Assembly (NCBI RefSeq): GCF_026162425.1
Contig: NZ_JAOBQJ010000005.1
Location: 504,638-568,637, forward strand
Source: Flexivirga meconopsidis
Lineage (GTDB): Bacteria > Actinomycetota > Actinomycetes > Actinomycetales > Dermatophilaceae
Reading direction: 5' to 3'
DNA length: 64,000 nucleotides
Made by a program: the position numbers and the translations under genes. The notes below the pieces were generated by a model. The model was given only the letters and a program-made list of their open reading frames with translations. It had not been told where the DNA came from and did not search any database. Position 1 is the stretch's first letter. Every line of letters begins with the position of its first letter. Below, piece by piece: positions 37,609 to 45,913 of the stretch.

Positions 37609-40600
37609 GCGCCGCGCTTCCTGGATCGGCGGTTACCGAACGGCACAGCGAGGAAGACCAGCACCGCGGCCAGCGACAACTGTGCGAGGTTGACCGTGTC
37701 GTGCGCGATGCCGGGGTCGACCACCAGCCGCCCGCCGCTCGCCGGGATCGGGTAGCGCAGCTGCCCATCGCTGGCCTCCGGTTGGATCTGCTTGCCGTTC
37801 AAGGAAACCCGGCCGTGATCCCGCCATGCGGAGCCTTCGGAGACGACCACGGCCCGCCCCGGCGGGCCGGCCGGCACTCGGGTGCCAGACCGTGCGTGCG
37901 CGACCGTCGACGGCAACGCCCGGACCGCCTGCCCGTCCTGCTCGAGCCACAGTCGGCTGCTCGGTGTGCGACCGTCGACCCTCCAGATCGACTGCTTCGT
38001 CGCACCGGAGATCTGGGTCAGTCCGGCGACCTGCTGCAGCGACGTGGAGATGGTGGCTCGGTCCCCCGGACCGTCGACCGTCACGAAACCGACTGCCAGG
38101 TCACGCAATCCGCGCGCTGCGTCGGCGCCTGCCCCGGGCTGGACCAGCTGGGCGACAGCGACCGCGGTGGCGTCCCCGCCACTCGGGCGCGGCTCCTGCA
38201 GGCTGGCCGCCGGAGCGCCGGTCTCGCGGCCGTCGAGGCGGTAGGTGAACGCCCCCGAGTGTGCAACGGTCAGCCGCAGCACGCGCACCGCGTTGCGGCC
38301 GGTCAGCTGCTCGGCGATCACGCTCGGTGGCCCGGCGGGCGCAGCGCGCAGCGCGGGAGTGGGTAGCGCCTTCGCCGCGACCAGCCCTGCGGTCGCGGCG
38401 AAGATGACACAGGCGAGCGCGGTCGCCGCCTGGAGCGGGCGACGCACCATCCGGGCCGCGGGCCCGCGGCGCTCGGCCAGCAGACCTCGCACCCCGAGCA
38501 GCGCAGCACCGAGCAGCGCCGCCGCGAAGACATCGAGACCGAAGCCGGCCCACGGGGTGCGCGGGCCGTCGGACCACTGCACGAGCTCCAGGTGGCCGGC
38601 GCCAAGACCTGCGGCCAGGCCGAGCAGACCGACCAGCGCGAGTCCGGTCGAGGCCTTGCCGAAGCCGGCACGCAGCAAGCCCGCGACGCCGAAGACCAAC
38701 ACCGGCACGGAGGCCAGCACGGCATACGAGCCAGGGCCGCCGGGGTGCAGCAGCGCCAACTGCCACGCCGGCTGGTCCCGCGGGATGTCCAGGCCACCCG
38801 GGCCGGCCAGCACCGCACGCCAGTCGCTGAAGAGCGCGCGGGTCCACCAGCCGAGCAGCAGCCACGGCAGCACTGCGACGACCACGCCACGCAGCCGCGC
38901 CCAGCCGGGGCGCAGCAGCGCCGAGGCCAGCGCGACGAGCGAGACCACCAGCAGCAGCGGCGGCGCGAACGCACCGACGAGCGCCGCCGCCAGGACGGTG
39001 CCGCAGGTGACCGGGACGCTCGCCCGGCGACGGCCGATCTCGAACGCTCCGGCCAACGCGAACGGAAAGACGATGTGCCCGACGACGGCGCCGATCCGCC
39101 CAGCCGCCACCGCGGTCGTCAACGTCGGCAGGGTCGCCCAGGCCAGTGCCGCGGCAGCCCGCGGCCAGCGGGCGTGGGTGGCTATGCGGCCGGCGCGGTA
39201 GGCGACCAGACCGGACAACGGCATGGCCAGCACAAGCAGCCAGGCGACCACCGCGGCGGCCGAGGCGGAGCCGTGCACGCCGGGCAGTTGCTGGGCGAGC
39301 CAGGCGAGCGGCGCCAGCACCACGAGGTATGGCGTGGGCGTCGCCGGCGCGCCGAGACCGCTGCCGGTCCACGCGTCGCGCCACATGCGCCATACACCGG
39401 AGGCGTCGGTCGCGAAGGGCTGCAGCGCTCCCCCGGTCAGCCCGTTGCCGGTGCCGCGGATCGCCCCGCCGGTGATCAGGTCGCGCCAGCAGAACCCGGC
39501 GACGACGAGCAACACCACCGTCAGCCACAGACCCGGATTACGCAGCGGGCCGCCTCCCGGTCGGGTCGATGCGGGCAGCGCCTCGACGTCGTCGCCGACC
39601 GGGCCGGTCTCCGCCGCGCCCGGGGTGGCGATGTCGCGCCGGGTGGGTTCGATCGCCACCGCGTCGCCGATCGAGTCGATCGCATGGCCGACCGCGCCGC
39701 TCCACGGCACGAAGACGCCCCGCAGGTTGCGCCGCCGGGTGCTCGCCCGGCCGACGAACCGCCACCGTGCTCCGAGGATCCGGCTGACCCCGAAAGGCGC
39801 TGTGGCCTGGGCAAACTCGGCAAATGAACGGCGCGGGCGTTTGAGCAGCAGCATGATGACGCCGAGCGCGGTGCAGCTGAGCAGGATCCACAGGGCCATG
39901 AACGGCAAGGCGAGTAGTGAGCAGCGCGCGAGCGCCACCTGGCGGTGCCGTCGCAGAGTGCGTGCGCTGCGTGGCGCCGGCCGGTCCACGTCGCCGTCGC
40001 GGCCGTTCAGGTCCTGCCGGACTCGGGCCGCCGGAACCACGACGACCTGCCGGCCGATCAGGTGCGCGCGCCAGGCCAGGTCGAGGCCGTCACCGTCGCC
40101 GTCGAAGGCCGGGTCGAATCCGCCGAGCACCAGGTAGGCGTCGCGTCGTACGAGCATGCCGGCGCTGCTGACGCCGAGCACGTCCCGGCGATCGTCGTGC
40201 TGGCCCTGGTCGGGTTCGCCCTGCATCGCCTCGCCGACGTGCCGGCCGGTGCGGGTCAGGTCCAGGCCGACATTGACCAGTCGTCGCGAGTCGTCGCCGT
40301 CGAGCACCTTGCAGCCGGCGATGCCGATGCGGTCGCTCTGTGCGGCGACGGTGAGCAGCTGCTCCAGGGCATCGGGGTCCGGTGCGCTGTCCTCGTGCAG
40401 CAGCCACAGCCACTCGTCGCGGTCGCGTGGACGCACCGGGCGCTTGCGCGCCCGGCGGCGGGAACGCAGGGCGACCACGACGTCCTCGCCCGGGTCGGGC
40501 AACGCGGTGACCGCGGTGTCGACGATCTGCGCGAAGGACATGCCGCCGGGCACGGTGACCACTGACAGCGTCGGGTAGGCCTCCGTGAGGTCGGCATCCT

Positions 40601-40784
40601 CCGCGAGGCGATCGGGGATGTCTCGGTCCGGCGTCGCATCGACCACGACCAGCCGGTCCGGTGCGCGGGTTGCGTAGGCCAGGGATCGCAGGGTGTCGGC
40701 GAGTGCCGGCTGGTCCGCGTGTTGCACGACCAGCAGCGCAGTGACGGTCAGTGCGGTGTCGGCGCCGTCGTCGGTCGCCAACAA
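37605..40784 (-). CDS. Giant membrane GT2 glycosyltransferase
   Basis: Protein of about 1060 residues. The N-terminal GT2 domain shows LLVVQHADQPALADTLRSL, acidic LWLLHEDSAPDPDALEQLL (DxD-like) and GFDPAFDGDGDGLDLAWRA. A long membrane region (about 290-330 and 430-840, many helices) and a beta-rich C-terminal region with a last TM helix near the end follow. It probably transfers sugars to an envelope polymer. The start is uncertain: TTG 40784 gives a normal GT2 start, while a GTG at 40934 would overlap whiB2 by 97 bp. The stop overlaps DUF5719. Conserved beside whiB2 in actinobacteria. Confidence 0.85.
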   Translation of the reverse strand: MLATDDGADTALTVTALLVVQHADQPALADTLRSLAYATRAPDRLVVVDATPDRDIPDRLAEDADLTEAYPTLSVVTVPGGMSFAQIVDTAVTALPDPGEDVVVALRSRRRARKRPVRPRDRDEWLWLLHEDSAPDPDALEQLLTVAAQSDRIGIAGCKVLDGDDSRRLVNVGLDLTRTGRHVGEAMQGEPDQGQHDDRRDVLGVSSAGMLVRRDAYLVLGGFDPAFDGDGDGLDLAWRAHLIGRQVVVVPAARVRQDLNGRDGDVDRPAPRSARTLRRHRQVALARCSLLALPFMALWILLSCTALGVIMLLLKRPRRSFAEFAQATAPFGVSRILGARWRFVGRASTRRRNLRGVFVPWSGAVGHAIDSIGDAVAIEPTRRDIATPGAAETGPVGDDVEALPASTRPGGGPLRNPGLWLTVVLLVVAGFCWRDLITGGAIRGTGNGLTGGALQPFATDASGVWRMWRDAWTGSGLGAPATPTPYLVVLAPLAWLAQQLPGVHGSASAAAVVAWLLVLAMPLSGLVAYRAGRIATHARWPRAAAALAWATLPTLTTAVAAGRIGAVVGHIVFPFALAGAFEIGRRRASVPVTCGTVLAAALVGAFAPPLLLVVSLVALASALLRPGWARLRGVVVAVLPWLLLGWWTRALFSDWRAVLAGPGGLDIPRDQPAWQLALLHPGGPGSYAVLASVPVLVFGVAGLLRAGFGKASTGLALVGLLGLAAGLGAGHLELVQWSDGPRTPWAGFGLDVFAAALLGAALLGVRGLLAERRGPAARMVRRPLQAATALACVIFAATAGLVAAKALPTPALRAAPAGPPSVIAEQLTGRNAVRVLRLTVAHSGAFTYRLDGRETGAPAASLQEPRPSGGDATAVAVAQLVQPGAGADAARGLRDLAVGFVTVDGPGDRATISTSLQQVAGLTQISGATKQSIWRVDGRTPSSRLWLEQDGQAVRALPSTVAHARSGTRVPAGPPGRAVVVSEGSAWRDHGRVSLNGKQIQPEASDGQLRYPIPASGGRLVVDPGIAHDTVNLAQLSLAAVLVFLAVPFGNRRSRKRGA

Positions 40785-40837
40785 CCCGGCACGGTCCAGC
40801 TCGGCTGAGTACCGGGTGAGCCGGGCATCGGTGGTGG

Positions 40838-41116
40838 TCAGACCGCCCGCTTCTTCAACTTGCGACGCTCCCGCTCGGACAGACCGCCCCAGATGCCGAA
40901 GCGCTCGTCGTGGGCGAGGGCGTACTCGAGACACTCGGCCTTGACCTCACACCCGATGCAGACCTTCTTGGCCTCTCGGGTGGATCCGCCCTTCTCGGGG
41001 AAGAAAGCCTCGGGGTCGGTCTGCGCGCACAGGGCGCGCTCCTGCCACGAGAGCTCCGTCAACTCCTCGTCTGCTTCGAGCCCTTCGTGCAAGGTCAAAA
41101 GTGTGAACTCCTGCAC
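40838..41116 (-). CDS. whiB2: WhiB-family iron-sulfur regulator (WhiB2/WhmD type)
   Basis: Protein of 92 residues with four cluster-binding cysteines (Cys30, Cys53, Cys56, Cys62: ALCAQTDPEAFFPEKG, KVCIGCEVKAEC) and the GIWGG turn at 74-78, followed by a basic tail (ERRKLKKR) for DNA contact. WhiB2/WhmD is needed for septation in mycobacteria and streptomycetes and works through the primary sigma factor. The GTG start (41116) has an excellent AGGAGGAG site. The neighbours (giant GT2, fbiA) match the mycobacterial whiB2 locus. A clear sigma-A-type promoter lies upstream. Confidence 0.95.
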   Translation of the reverse strand: MQEFTLLTLHEGLEADEELTELSWQERALCAQTDPEAFFPEKGGSTREAKKVCIGCEVKAECLEYALAHDERFGIWGGLSERERRKLKKRAV

Positions 41117-41143
41117 GGCTCCTCCTGAATGGTTCTGCTGACG

Positions 41144-41184
41144 TTGACGGGGCTAATTACACGCGTGTCATTACGATCCGTCAA
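41144..41184 (-). promoter_or_regulatory. whiB2 promoter around a palindrome
   Basis: On the minus strand TTGACG (41184-41179), a 17-bp spacer and TGTAAT (41161-41156) form a near-consensus primary-sigma promoter 40 bp before the whiB2 start. A perfect palindrome ACACGCGTGT (41159-41168) overlaps the -10, and a matching TTGACGG (41144-41150) on the plus strand mirrors the -35, so the region is an inverted repeat. A divergent promoter toward fbiA is possible, but its -10 is poor. The rest of 41117-41310 shows no further clear signal. Confidence 0.7.
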
Positions 41185-41310
41185 GCCCGGGTGTGTGCGA
41201 TCGTGCGCCCCGGGTGCCTGCTGCGCCAACGAAATTCGCGACACACGCGAGCGCGTTGTCCGCTCCGGCCTGCGTAGGGGCGGTCGCGGGCCGCGTGACA
41301 CCATGGCCGG

Positions 41311-42279
41311 ATGCGCATCACCGCACTGGCCGGCGGCGTCGGCGGAGCACGCTTCCTGCGGGGCCTTCTGCAGCACCTGCACACCCGCGACGACGGGCCG
41401 CACACGCTGACCGTCATCGGCAACACCGGCGACGACATCACCCTCTTCGGGCTGCGCGTCTGCCCCGACCTCGACACGCTGCTCTACACCCTCGGCGGCG
41501 GGGTCCACGAGGGACAGGGCTGGGGCCGCGCGGACGAATCCTTCGTCGTACAAGGCGAACTCGCGGCGTATGGCGCCACGCCCCAATGGTTCGGGCTGGG
41601 CGACCGCGACTTCGGCACGCACATCGTGCGCAGTCAGTGGCTCGGCCAGGGCGTCCCCCTCAGCGGCGTCGTGGAGCGGCTCGCGACGCGGTGGGGGCTG
41701 CCCGAGCAGGGCGTCACGCTGCTGCCGATGACCGACACCCCCGTCGAGACCCACGTGGTGGTCGAGGAGAACGGCGAACAACGCGCAATCCACTTCCAGG
41801 AGTGGTGGGTTCGCCACCAGGCGTCGCTTCCCGCGCAGCGTTTCGTCGTCGCCGGGATGAACCAGGCGGCGGCCGCACCCGGAGTGCTCGACGCGATCCG
41901 TGGCGCCGATCTGGTGCTCCTGCCGCCGAGCAACCCCGTCGTCTCGATCGGCATCATCTTGTCGGTGCCGGGTGTGCGGGACGCGCTTCGCGGCACCCAG
42001 GCACCGGTCGTCGGCGTCTCGCCCCTCGTCGGCGGCGCACCGGTGCGCGGGCACGCCGACGCCTGCCTGAGCGCGATCGGCGTCCCGGTGACACCCGACG
42101 GCGTCGCCGGGCTCTACGCCGACTTCCTCGACGGATGGCTGGTCGACAAGGCCGACGAAGCCGCCATGGCCGACTCGAGGCTCGCCGTACGCGCCGTGCC
42201 GCTGCTGATGACCGATGTCGATGCCGCGGCCGAAATGGCAAGCGCCGCAGTCGAACTCGGCCTATCTCTACGCAAGTGA
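41311..42279 (+). CDS. fbiA: F420 biosynthesis transferase FbiA (CofD)
   Basis: Protein of 322 residues, MRITALAGGVGGARFLRGL, the standard CofD/FbiA opening. It transfers the phospho-lactyl or enolpyruvyl group from its guanosine-diphosphate carrier to the deazaflavin Fo, giving (dehydro-)F420-0. GNTGDDITLFGLRVCPDLDTLLYTLGG is the Fo/GDP-binding hallmark, and LLPPSNPVVSIGIIL a second conserved block. It overlaps fbiB as GTGA at 42276-42279, so the two are coupled. Order whiB2-fbiA-fbiB is as in mycobacteria. Confidence 0.96.
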   Translation: MRITALAGGVGGARFLRGLLQHLHTRDDGPHTLTVIGNTGDDITLFGLRVCPDLDTLLYTLGGGVHEGQGWGRADESFVVQGELAAYGATPQWFGLGDRDFGTHIVRSQWLGQGVPLSGVVERLATRWGLPEQGVTLLPMTDTPVETHVVVEENGEQRAIHFQEWWVRHQASLPAQRFVVAGMNQAAAAPGVLDAIRGADLVLLPPSNPVVSIGIILSVPGVRDALRGTQAPVVGVSPLVGGAPVRGHADACLSAIGVPVTPDGVAGLYADFLDGWLVDKADEAAMADSRLAVRAVPLLMTDVDAAAEMASAAVELGLSLRK

Positions 42280-43331
42280 TCACGATCACCCCGGTGCCGG
42301 GGCTGCCCGAGGTGCGCGCCGGCGACGACCTCGGCGCGCTGATCGCGACGGCGTTGCGCACCGCCGGTATGACACTCGACACCGGCGACGTGGTCGTCGT
42401 GACCAGCAAGGTCGTCTCCAAGTCGCTCGGCCGGTATGCCGACCCGGCCGACCGACCAGCACTGGTCCTGCAGGAGTCCACCGGCGTGGTCAGCGAGCGC
42501 GCCACCAGCGGCTCGCCGACGCGCGTCGTGGTCTCGGCCGCCGGGCCGGTCATGGCGGGCGCGGGCATCGACGCATCCAACGCGCAGGACGACCGGATCC
42601 TGCTGCTGCCGCACGAGCCCGACCGGGTCGCCGACGACATCCGTCTCAGCCTCCGGCAGGCCGTGGGCGACCCTGCCCCGGACATCGCGGTGCTGCTCAG
42701 CGACACCTCCGGCCGCCCGTGGCGCGCCGGCGTCACCGACTTCGCGCTGGGCCTTTCCCACCTGATGCCGTTCGACGACCTGCGCGGGCTGCCCGACACT
42801 CAGGGCCGCGACCTCGCGGTGACGCTGCGCAACCTGGCCGACGAGATCGCGGCCGCCGCCGACCTGGTCAAGGGCAAGCTCGACCGGGTGCCGGTCGCCG
42901 TCGTGCGGGGGCTGGCCGCCCTGGTCGGGCCCGGTGGGGAGGGCGCCGCCTCGCTGGTGCGCACCGGTCCCGGCGACTGGTTCGGGATGGGGCGGGCCGA
43001 GGCGGTGCGGGCGGCGCTCGGGATCGCGCCCGGCAGTGCCGAGTCGGAGGCAGCAGGCATCGAGTCGGTGCACCCCGAGCCGCTCCGCGAGCGGGTTGCG
43101 CGCGCGGTCCGGGTGGCGCGGGCGGCCGGCGACCGGGTCGACGCGAAGTTCGGGCCGGCATCCGAGGGCTCCCTCGCCATCCGGCTTCGCGCCGATGACC
43201 CGATGACCCTGGGGCGAGTGTGGGCGCGACTGGAGGTCGCCCTGGCCGGCGAACGACTGGTCAGCCGGTCAGATCGGGAGGGCGATGCGGTGCTGCTGAC
43301 CGTGTCCGCCCAGGCGGCGCCGCCTGGTTAA
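42276..43331 (+). CDS. fbiB: F420:gamma-glutamyl ligase FbiB, short form
   Basis: Protein of 351 residues from GTG 42276. The N-terminal 245 residues form the CofE-type ligase that adds glutamates to F420-0 (VVVVTSKVVSKSLGR, LLSDTSGRPWRAGVTDFALG, DEIAAAADLVKGKLDRVPVAVVRGLA). The mycobacterial two-domain FbiB is about 450 residues, with a C-terminal FMN nitroreductase domain that reduces dehydro-F420-0. Here the C-terminal 100 residues (about 250-351) contain no nitroreductase motif; only a short region resembling a remnant or a new small domain (WFGMGRAEAVRAALG ... RVWARLEVALAGERLV) is left. Confidence 0.9.
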   Translation: MITITPVPGLPEVRAGDDLGALIATALRTAGMTLDTGDVVVVTSKVVSKSLGRYADPADRPALVLQESTGVVSERATSGSPTRVVVSAAGPVMAGAGIDASNAQDDRILLLPHEPDRVADDIRLSLRQAVGDPAPDIAVLLSDTSGRPWRAGVTDFALGLSHLMPFDDLRGLPDTQGRDLAVTLRNLADEIAAAADLVKGKLDRVPVAVVRGLAALVGPGGEGAASLVRTGPGDWFGMGRAEAVRAALGIAPGSAESEAAGIESVHPEPLRERVARAVRVARAAGDRVDAKFGPASEGSLAIRLRADDPMTLGRVWARLEVALAGERLVSRSDREGDAVLLTVSAQAAPPG

Positions 43332-43341
43332 CATCGGAGCT

Positions 43342-44601
43342 ATGCCCGGACCCGACTTCGACACCTCAAGGCTCCTGCCCGTCGTCGTCGGCGGCGACAT
43401 CGGCGCGTACGCGCTGCTGCGGGCCTTCCACGAGGAGTATGCCGTGCGTGGCGTCGCCGTCAGCTCGGTCGAGCCGGCACCCTTCGTCGACACCCGGATC
43501 GCCGACGTGCTCGTGCAGCGCGGCATTGCCGACGAGACCGTGCTGGTCCAGACCCTCGTCGAACTCGCCCGGCAGCACCCGGGCCGCGTCCGGCTGCTGA
43601 TGACCAACGCGGACTGGTTCGTGCGGACGCTCGCCGCGCACCGGGAACAGCTCGCGCCGCACTACCGGCTGGTGCTGCCGCAACCGGACACCTTCGACGC
43701 CGTCTCGGACAAGGAACGCTTCGCGCAGTTGTGCGAGAAGCTCGGCATCGCCACGCCGCGGACCGTGCCGGTGCACGTGCCGGATCTCGGCGACGACGCC
43801 GAGGTGTCGGCCCTCGAGATCCCGTTGCGCTACCCGGTCATCGGCAAACCGGCCTCGAGCGCGGACTACCACGCGGTGAATTTCCTCGGCAAGCAGAAGA
43901 TCCATCACTTCGCCGACCGCGCCGAGCTGGACGTCGTGCTGCGCCACCTGCGGACGGCGGGGTATTCCGGCACCTTTCTCCTGCAGGAGTTCGTCCCCGG
44001 CGGCGAGACGCAGCTCGGCTCGCTGACGGCATACCGCGACAGCCGCGGCGAGGTCACCCTGCTCGCGACCGGGCGGGTGCTGCTGCAGGAGCACACGCCG
44101 GACGCGCTCGGCATCCCGGCCGCGATCCTTACCGGCGACTTCACCGACGCGATGGAGCCGGCCGCGCGACTCCTGGACGCCGCCGACTACTTCGGCTTCG
44201 CCAACTTCGACTTCAAGCAGGATCCGCGCACCGGAGAGCTGGTCTTCTTCGAGGTGAACCCGCGCATCGGCCGCAACAACTATTACGTGACCGCGGCCGG
44301 TCACAACGTCGCCCGCTTCCCGGTCGAGGACCTGGTGTTCGACCGGGAAGTGCCGGCGGAGCGGGCGAGGGAGCAGTGCGTCTACAGCGTCGTCCCGCGA
44401 GTGCTGCTGCTGCGCTACCTGCCCGAGCGCGGCCTGCGCTCACGGGTGGTGCGGCTCATGCGCCAGGGGCGTGTTGCGCACCCGCTCGCCAACCCGGCCG
44501 ATGACTCGCCCCGGCGCCGCGCAACAGTGCTCGCGATGACCGGCAACCACGTGCGCAAATACCTGCGGCACTACCCGCGGCCGACCGGCACCGGGCTCTA
44601 G
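43342..44601 (+). CDS. ATP-grasp ligase, D-aspartate-ligase-like (copy 1)
   Basis: Protein of 419 residues with an ATP-grasp fold. Motifs: LLPVVVGGDIGAYALLRAFHEEY at the N-terminus, KERFAQLCEKLGIATPRTVPV, Lys-bearing YPVIGKPASSADY, QEFVPGGET and the metal-binding FANFDFKQDPRTGELVFFEVNPRIGRNNYYVT. The layout is that of peptidoglycan D-aspartate ligases (Asl type), which add a D-amino acid to the lysine of the stem peptide in enterococci and lactococci. The substrate (D-Asp, D-Glu or other) cannot be told. It lies 10 bp after fbiB and 85 bp before a paralogue, making a tandem pair. Confidence 0.8.
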   Translation: MPGPDFDTSRLLPVVVGGDIGAYALLRAFHEEYAVRGVAVSSVEPAPFVDTRIADVLVQRGIADETVLVQTLVELARQHPGRVRLLMTNADWFVRTLAAHREQLAPHYRLVLPQPDTFDAVSDKERFAQLCEKLGIATPRTVPVHVPDLGDDAEVSALEIPLRYPVIGKPASSADYHAVNFLGKQKIHHFADRAELDVVLRHLRTAGYSGTFLLQEFVPGGETQLGSLTAYRDSRGEVTLLATGRVLLQEHTPDALGIPAAILTGDFTDAMEPAARLLDAADYFGFANFDFKQDPRTGELVFFEVNPRIGRNNYYVTAAGHNVARFPVEDLVFDREVPAERAREQCVYSVVPRVLLLRYLPERGLRSRVVRLMRQGRVAHPLANPADDSPRRRATVLAMTGNHVRKYLRHYPRPTGTGL

Positions 44602-44686
44602 GGAAGGCACCCGGTCCGGGTCGAAGCACTAGCATGAGCCGCCGCCTCGCCGAGGCGGCAGTCCGAACGCAGGGGGGCCGACCGAC

Positions 44687-45913
44687 ATGTCCTACGGCAA
44701 CAACGACTTCGTGCCGATCATCATCGGCACCAATCTGAACGCCTACAACATCGCCCGGTCGTTGCACGAGGCGTATGGCGTGCGGTCGCTCGCGCTCGGC
44801 CGGTACCCGTCGCGGGAGACGGCTGACTCCCAGATCCTCGAGGTTCGCGCGCGCACCGACTTCGGCGACCCCGACGTCGTGGTGCAGGTGCTCGACACGG
44901 TTGCGACCGAGTTCCCCGGCCGAAAACTGTTGCTACTGCCGACGATCGAGTTCTACACCAACATCGTGCTGGAGCGCCGTGCGCAGCTCGACCCGCGATA
45001 CGTCATACCGCTCGTGGACCACGACCTGGCGAAGCGGCTGATGAACAAGACCGACTTCTACCGCACCTGCGACGAACTCGGCGTGCCGCACCCGGCGACC
45101 GTCGTGGTCGGGCCCGGCCCGGTCGACCGGGCACTCGGCGACGACCTGCCCTTCCCCTATCCGGTCATCCTCAAACCGTCCAACACCGACGTCTACCCAC
45201 GGCTCAGTTTCGCCGGCAAGCAGAAGGTCTACGTGGTCCCTGACCAGACCGCGCTGCGCGAGATCGCCGCTCGCATCTTCGCCGCCGGTTACGACGACGA
45301 CCTGATCGTGCAGGAATACCTCGCCGGTGACGAGTCGGTGATGCTGGTCGCCAACTCCTACTCCGACCGGCACGGCTCGATGCGCTTCGCCTCCGCGGGC
45401 CAGGTCGCACTCACCGAGTACGACCCCAACCTGGTCGGCAACAACAACGCGATCATCTCGGTGCGCGACGACGAACTTGTCGAGTCGTTGCAACGCTTCC
45501 TCGACGGCGTCGGTTACGTCGGCTTCGCCAACTTCGACGTGATGTCCGACGAACGCACCGGCACCCGCAAGCTGCTCGAGGTCAACCTGCGCCCCGGCGC
45601 GACCGCCTATTACACGATGGCCGGCGGCGGCAACCTGGTGCGCTGCGCGGTGGAGGATCTGGTCTACGAGCGGCCGCTGCCGCTGGAGGTGACCACTGCC
45701 GAGCGGCTCTGGCTGAACGTGCCCTACCCGGTGGTGCTGCGTTACGCGCCCCGCGGGTTGCTGCGGCGGATCCGTGCGGCGGCACGCGCCGGCAGGGTGC
45801 ACACCCTGAAGTACCGCCCGGACAGCTCCCGGCGGCGGCGGATCGACATTGCGCGCGTCGACGCCCGGCACACGCGCGACTACCTCAGATTCGCAAGGCG
45901 CCGCCCGCACTGA
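44687..45913 (+). CDS. ATP-grasp ligase, D-aspartate-ligase-like (copy 2)
   Basis: Protein of 408 residues, paralogue of the preceding gene. It begins NDFVPIIIGTNLNAYNIARSLHEAYGV, with LMNKTDFYRTCDELGVPHPATVVV, YPVILKPSNTDVY, QEYLAGDES and FANFDVMSDERTGTRKLLEVNLRPGATAYYT. By eye this copy resembles enterococcal D-aspartate ligase even more than copy 1. The 3' end overlaps the converging aminotransferase by 29 bp. The C-terminus is very basic (RPDSSRRRRIDIARVDARHTRDYLRFARRRPH in part), suitable for membrane-surface contact. GGGGGG at 44673-44678 precedes the start. Confidence 0.82.
   Translation: MSYGNNDFVPIIIGTNLNAYNIARSLHEAYGVRSLALGRYPSRETADSQILEVRARTDFGDPDVVVQVLDTVATEFPGRKLLLLPTIEFYTNIVLERRAQLDPRYVIPLVDHDLAKRLMNKTDFYRTCDELGVPHPATVVVGPGPVDRALGDDLPFPYPVILKPSNTDVYPRLSFAGKQKVYVVPDQTALREIAARIFAAGYDDDLIVQEYLAGDESVMLVANSYSDRHGSMRFASAGQVALTEYDPNLVGNNNAIISVRDDELVESLQRFLDGVGYVGFANFDVMSDERTGTRKLLEVNLRPGATAYYTMAGGGNLVRCAVEDLVYERPLPLEVTTAERLWLNVPYPVVLRYAPRGLLRRIRAAARAGRVHTLKYRPDSSRRRRIDIARVDARHTRDYLRFARRRPH

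Noticed and set aside
41144-41173. Full divergent promoter for fbiA using the plus-strand TTGACG
   Set aside because: No acceptable -10 at 16-18 bp (GTCATT or TCATTA only).
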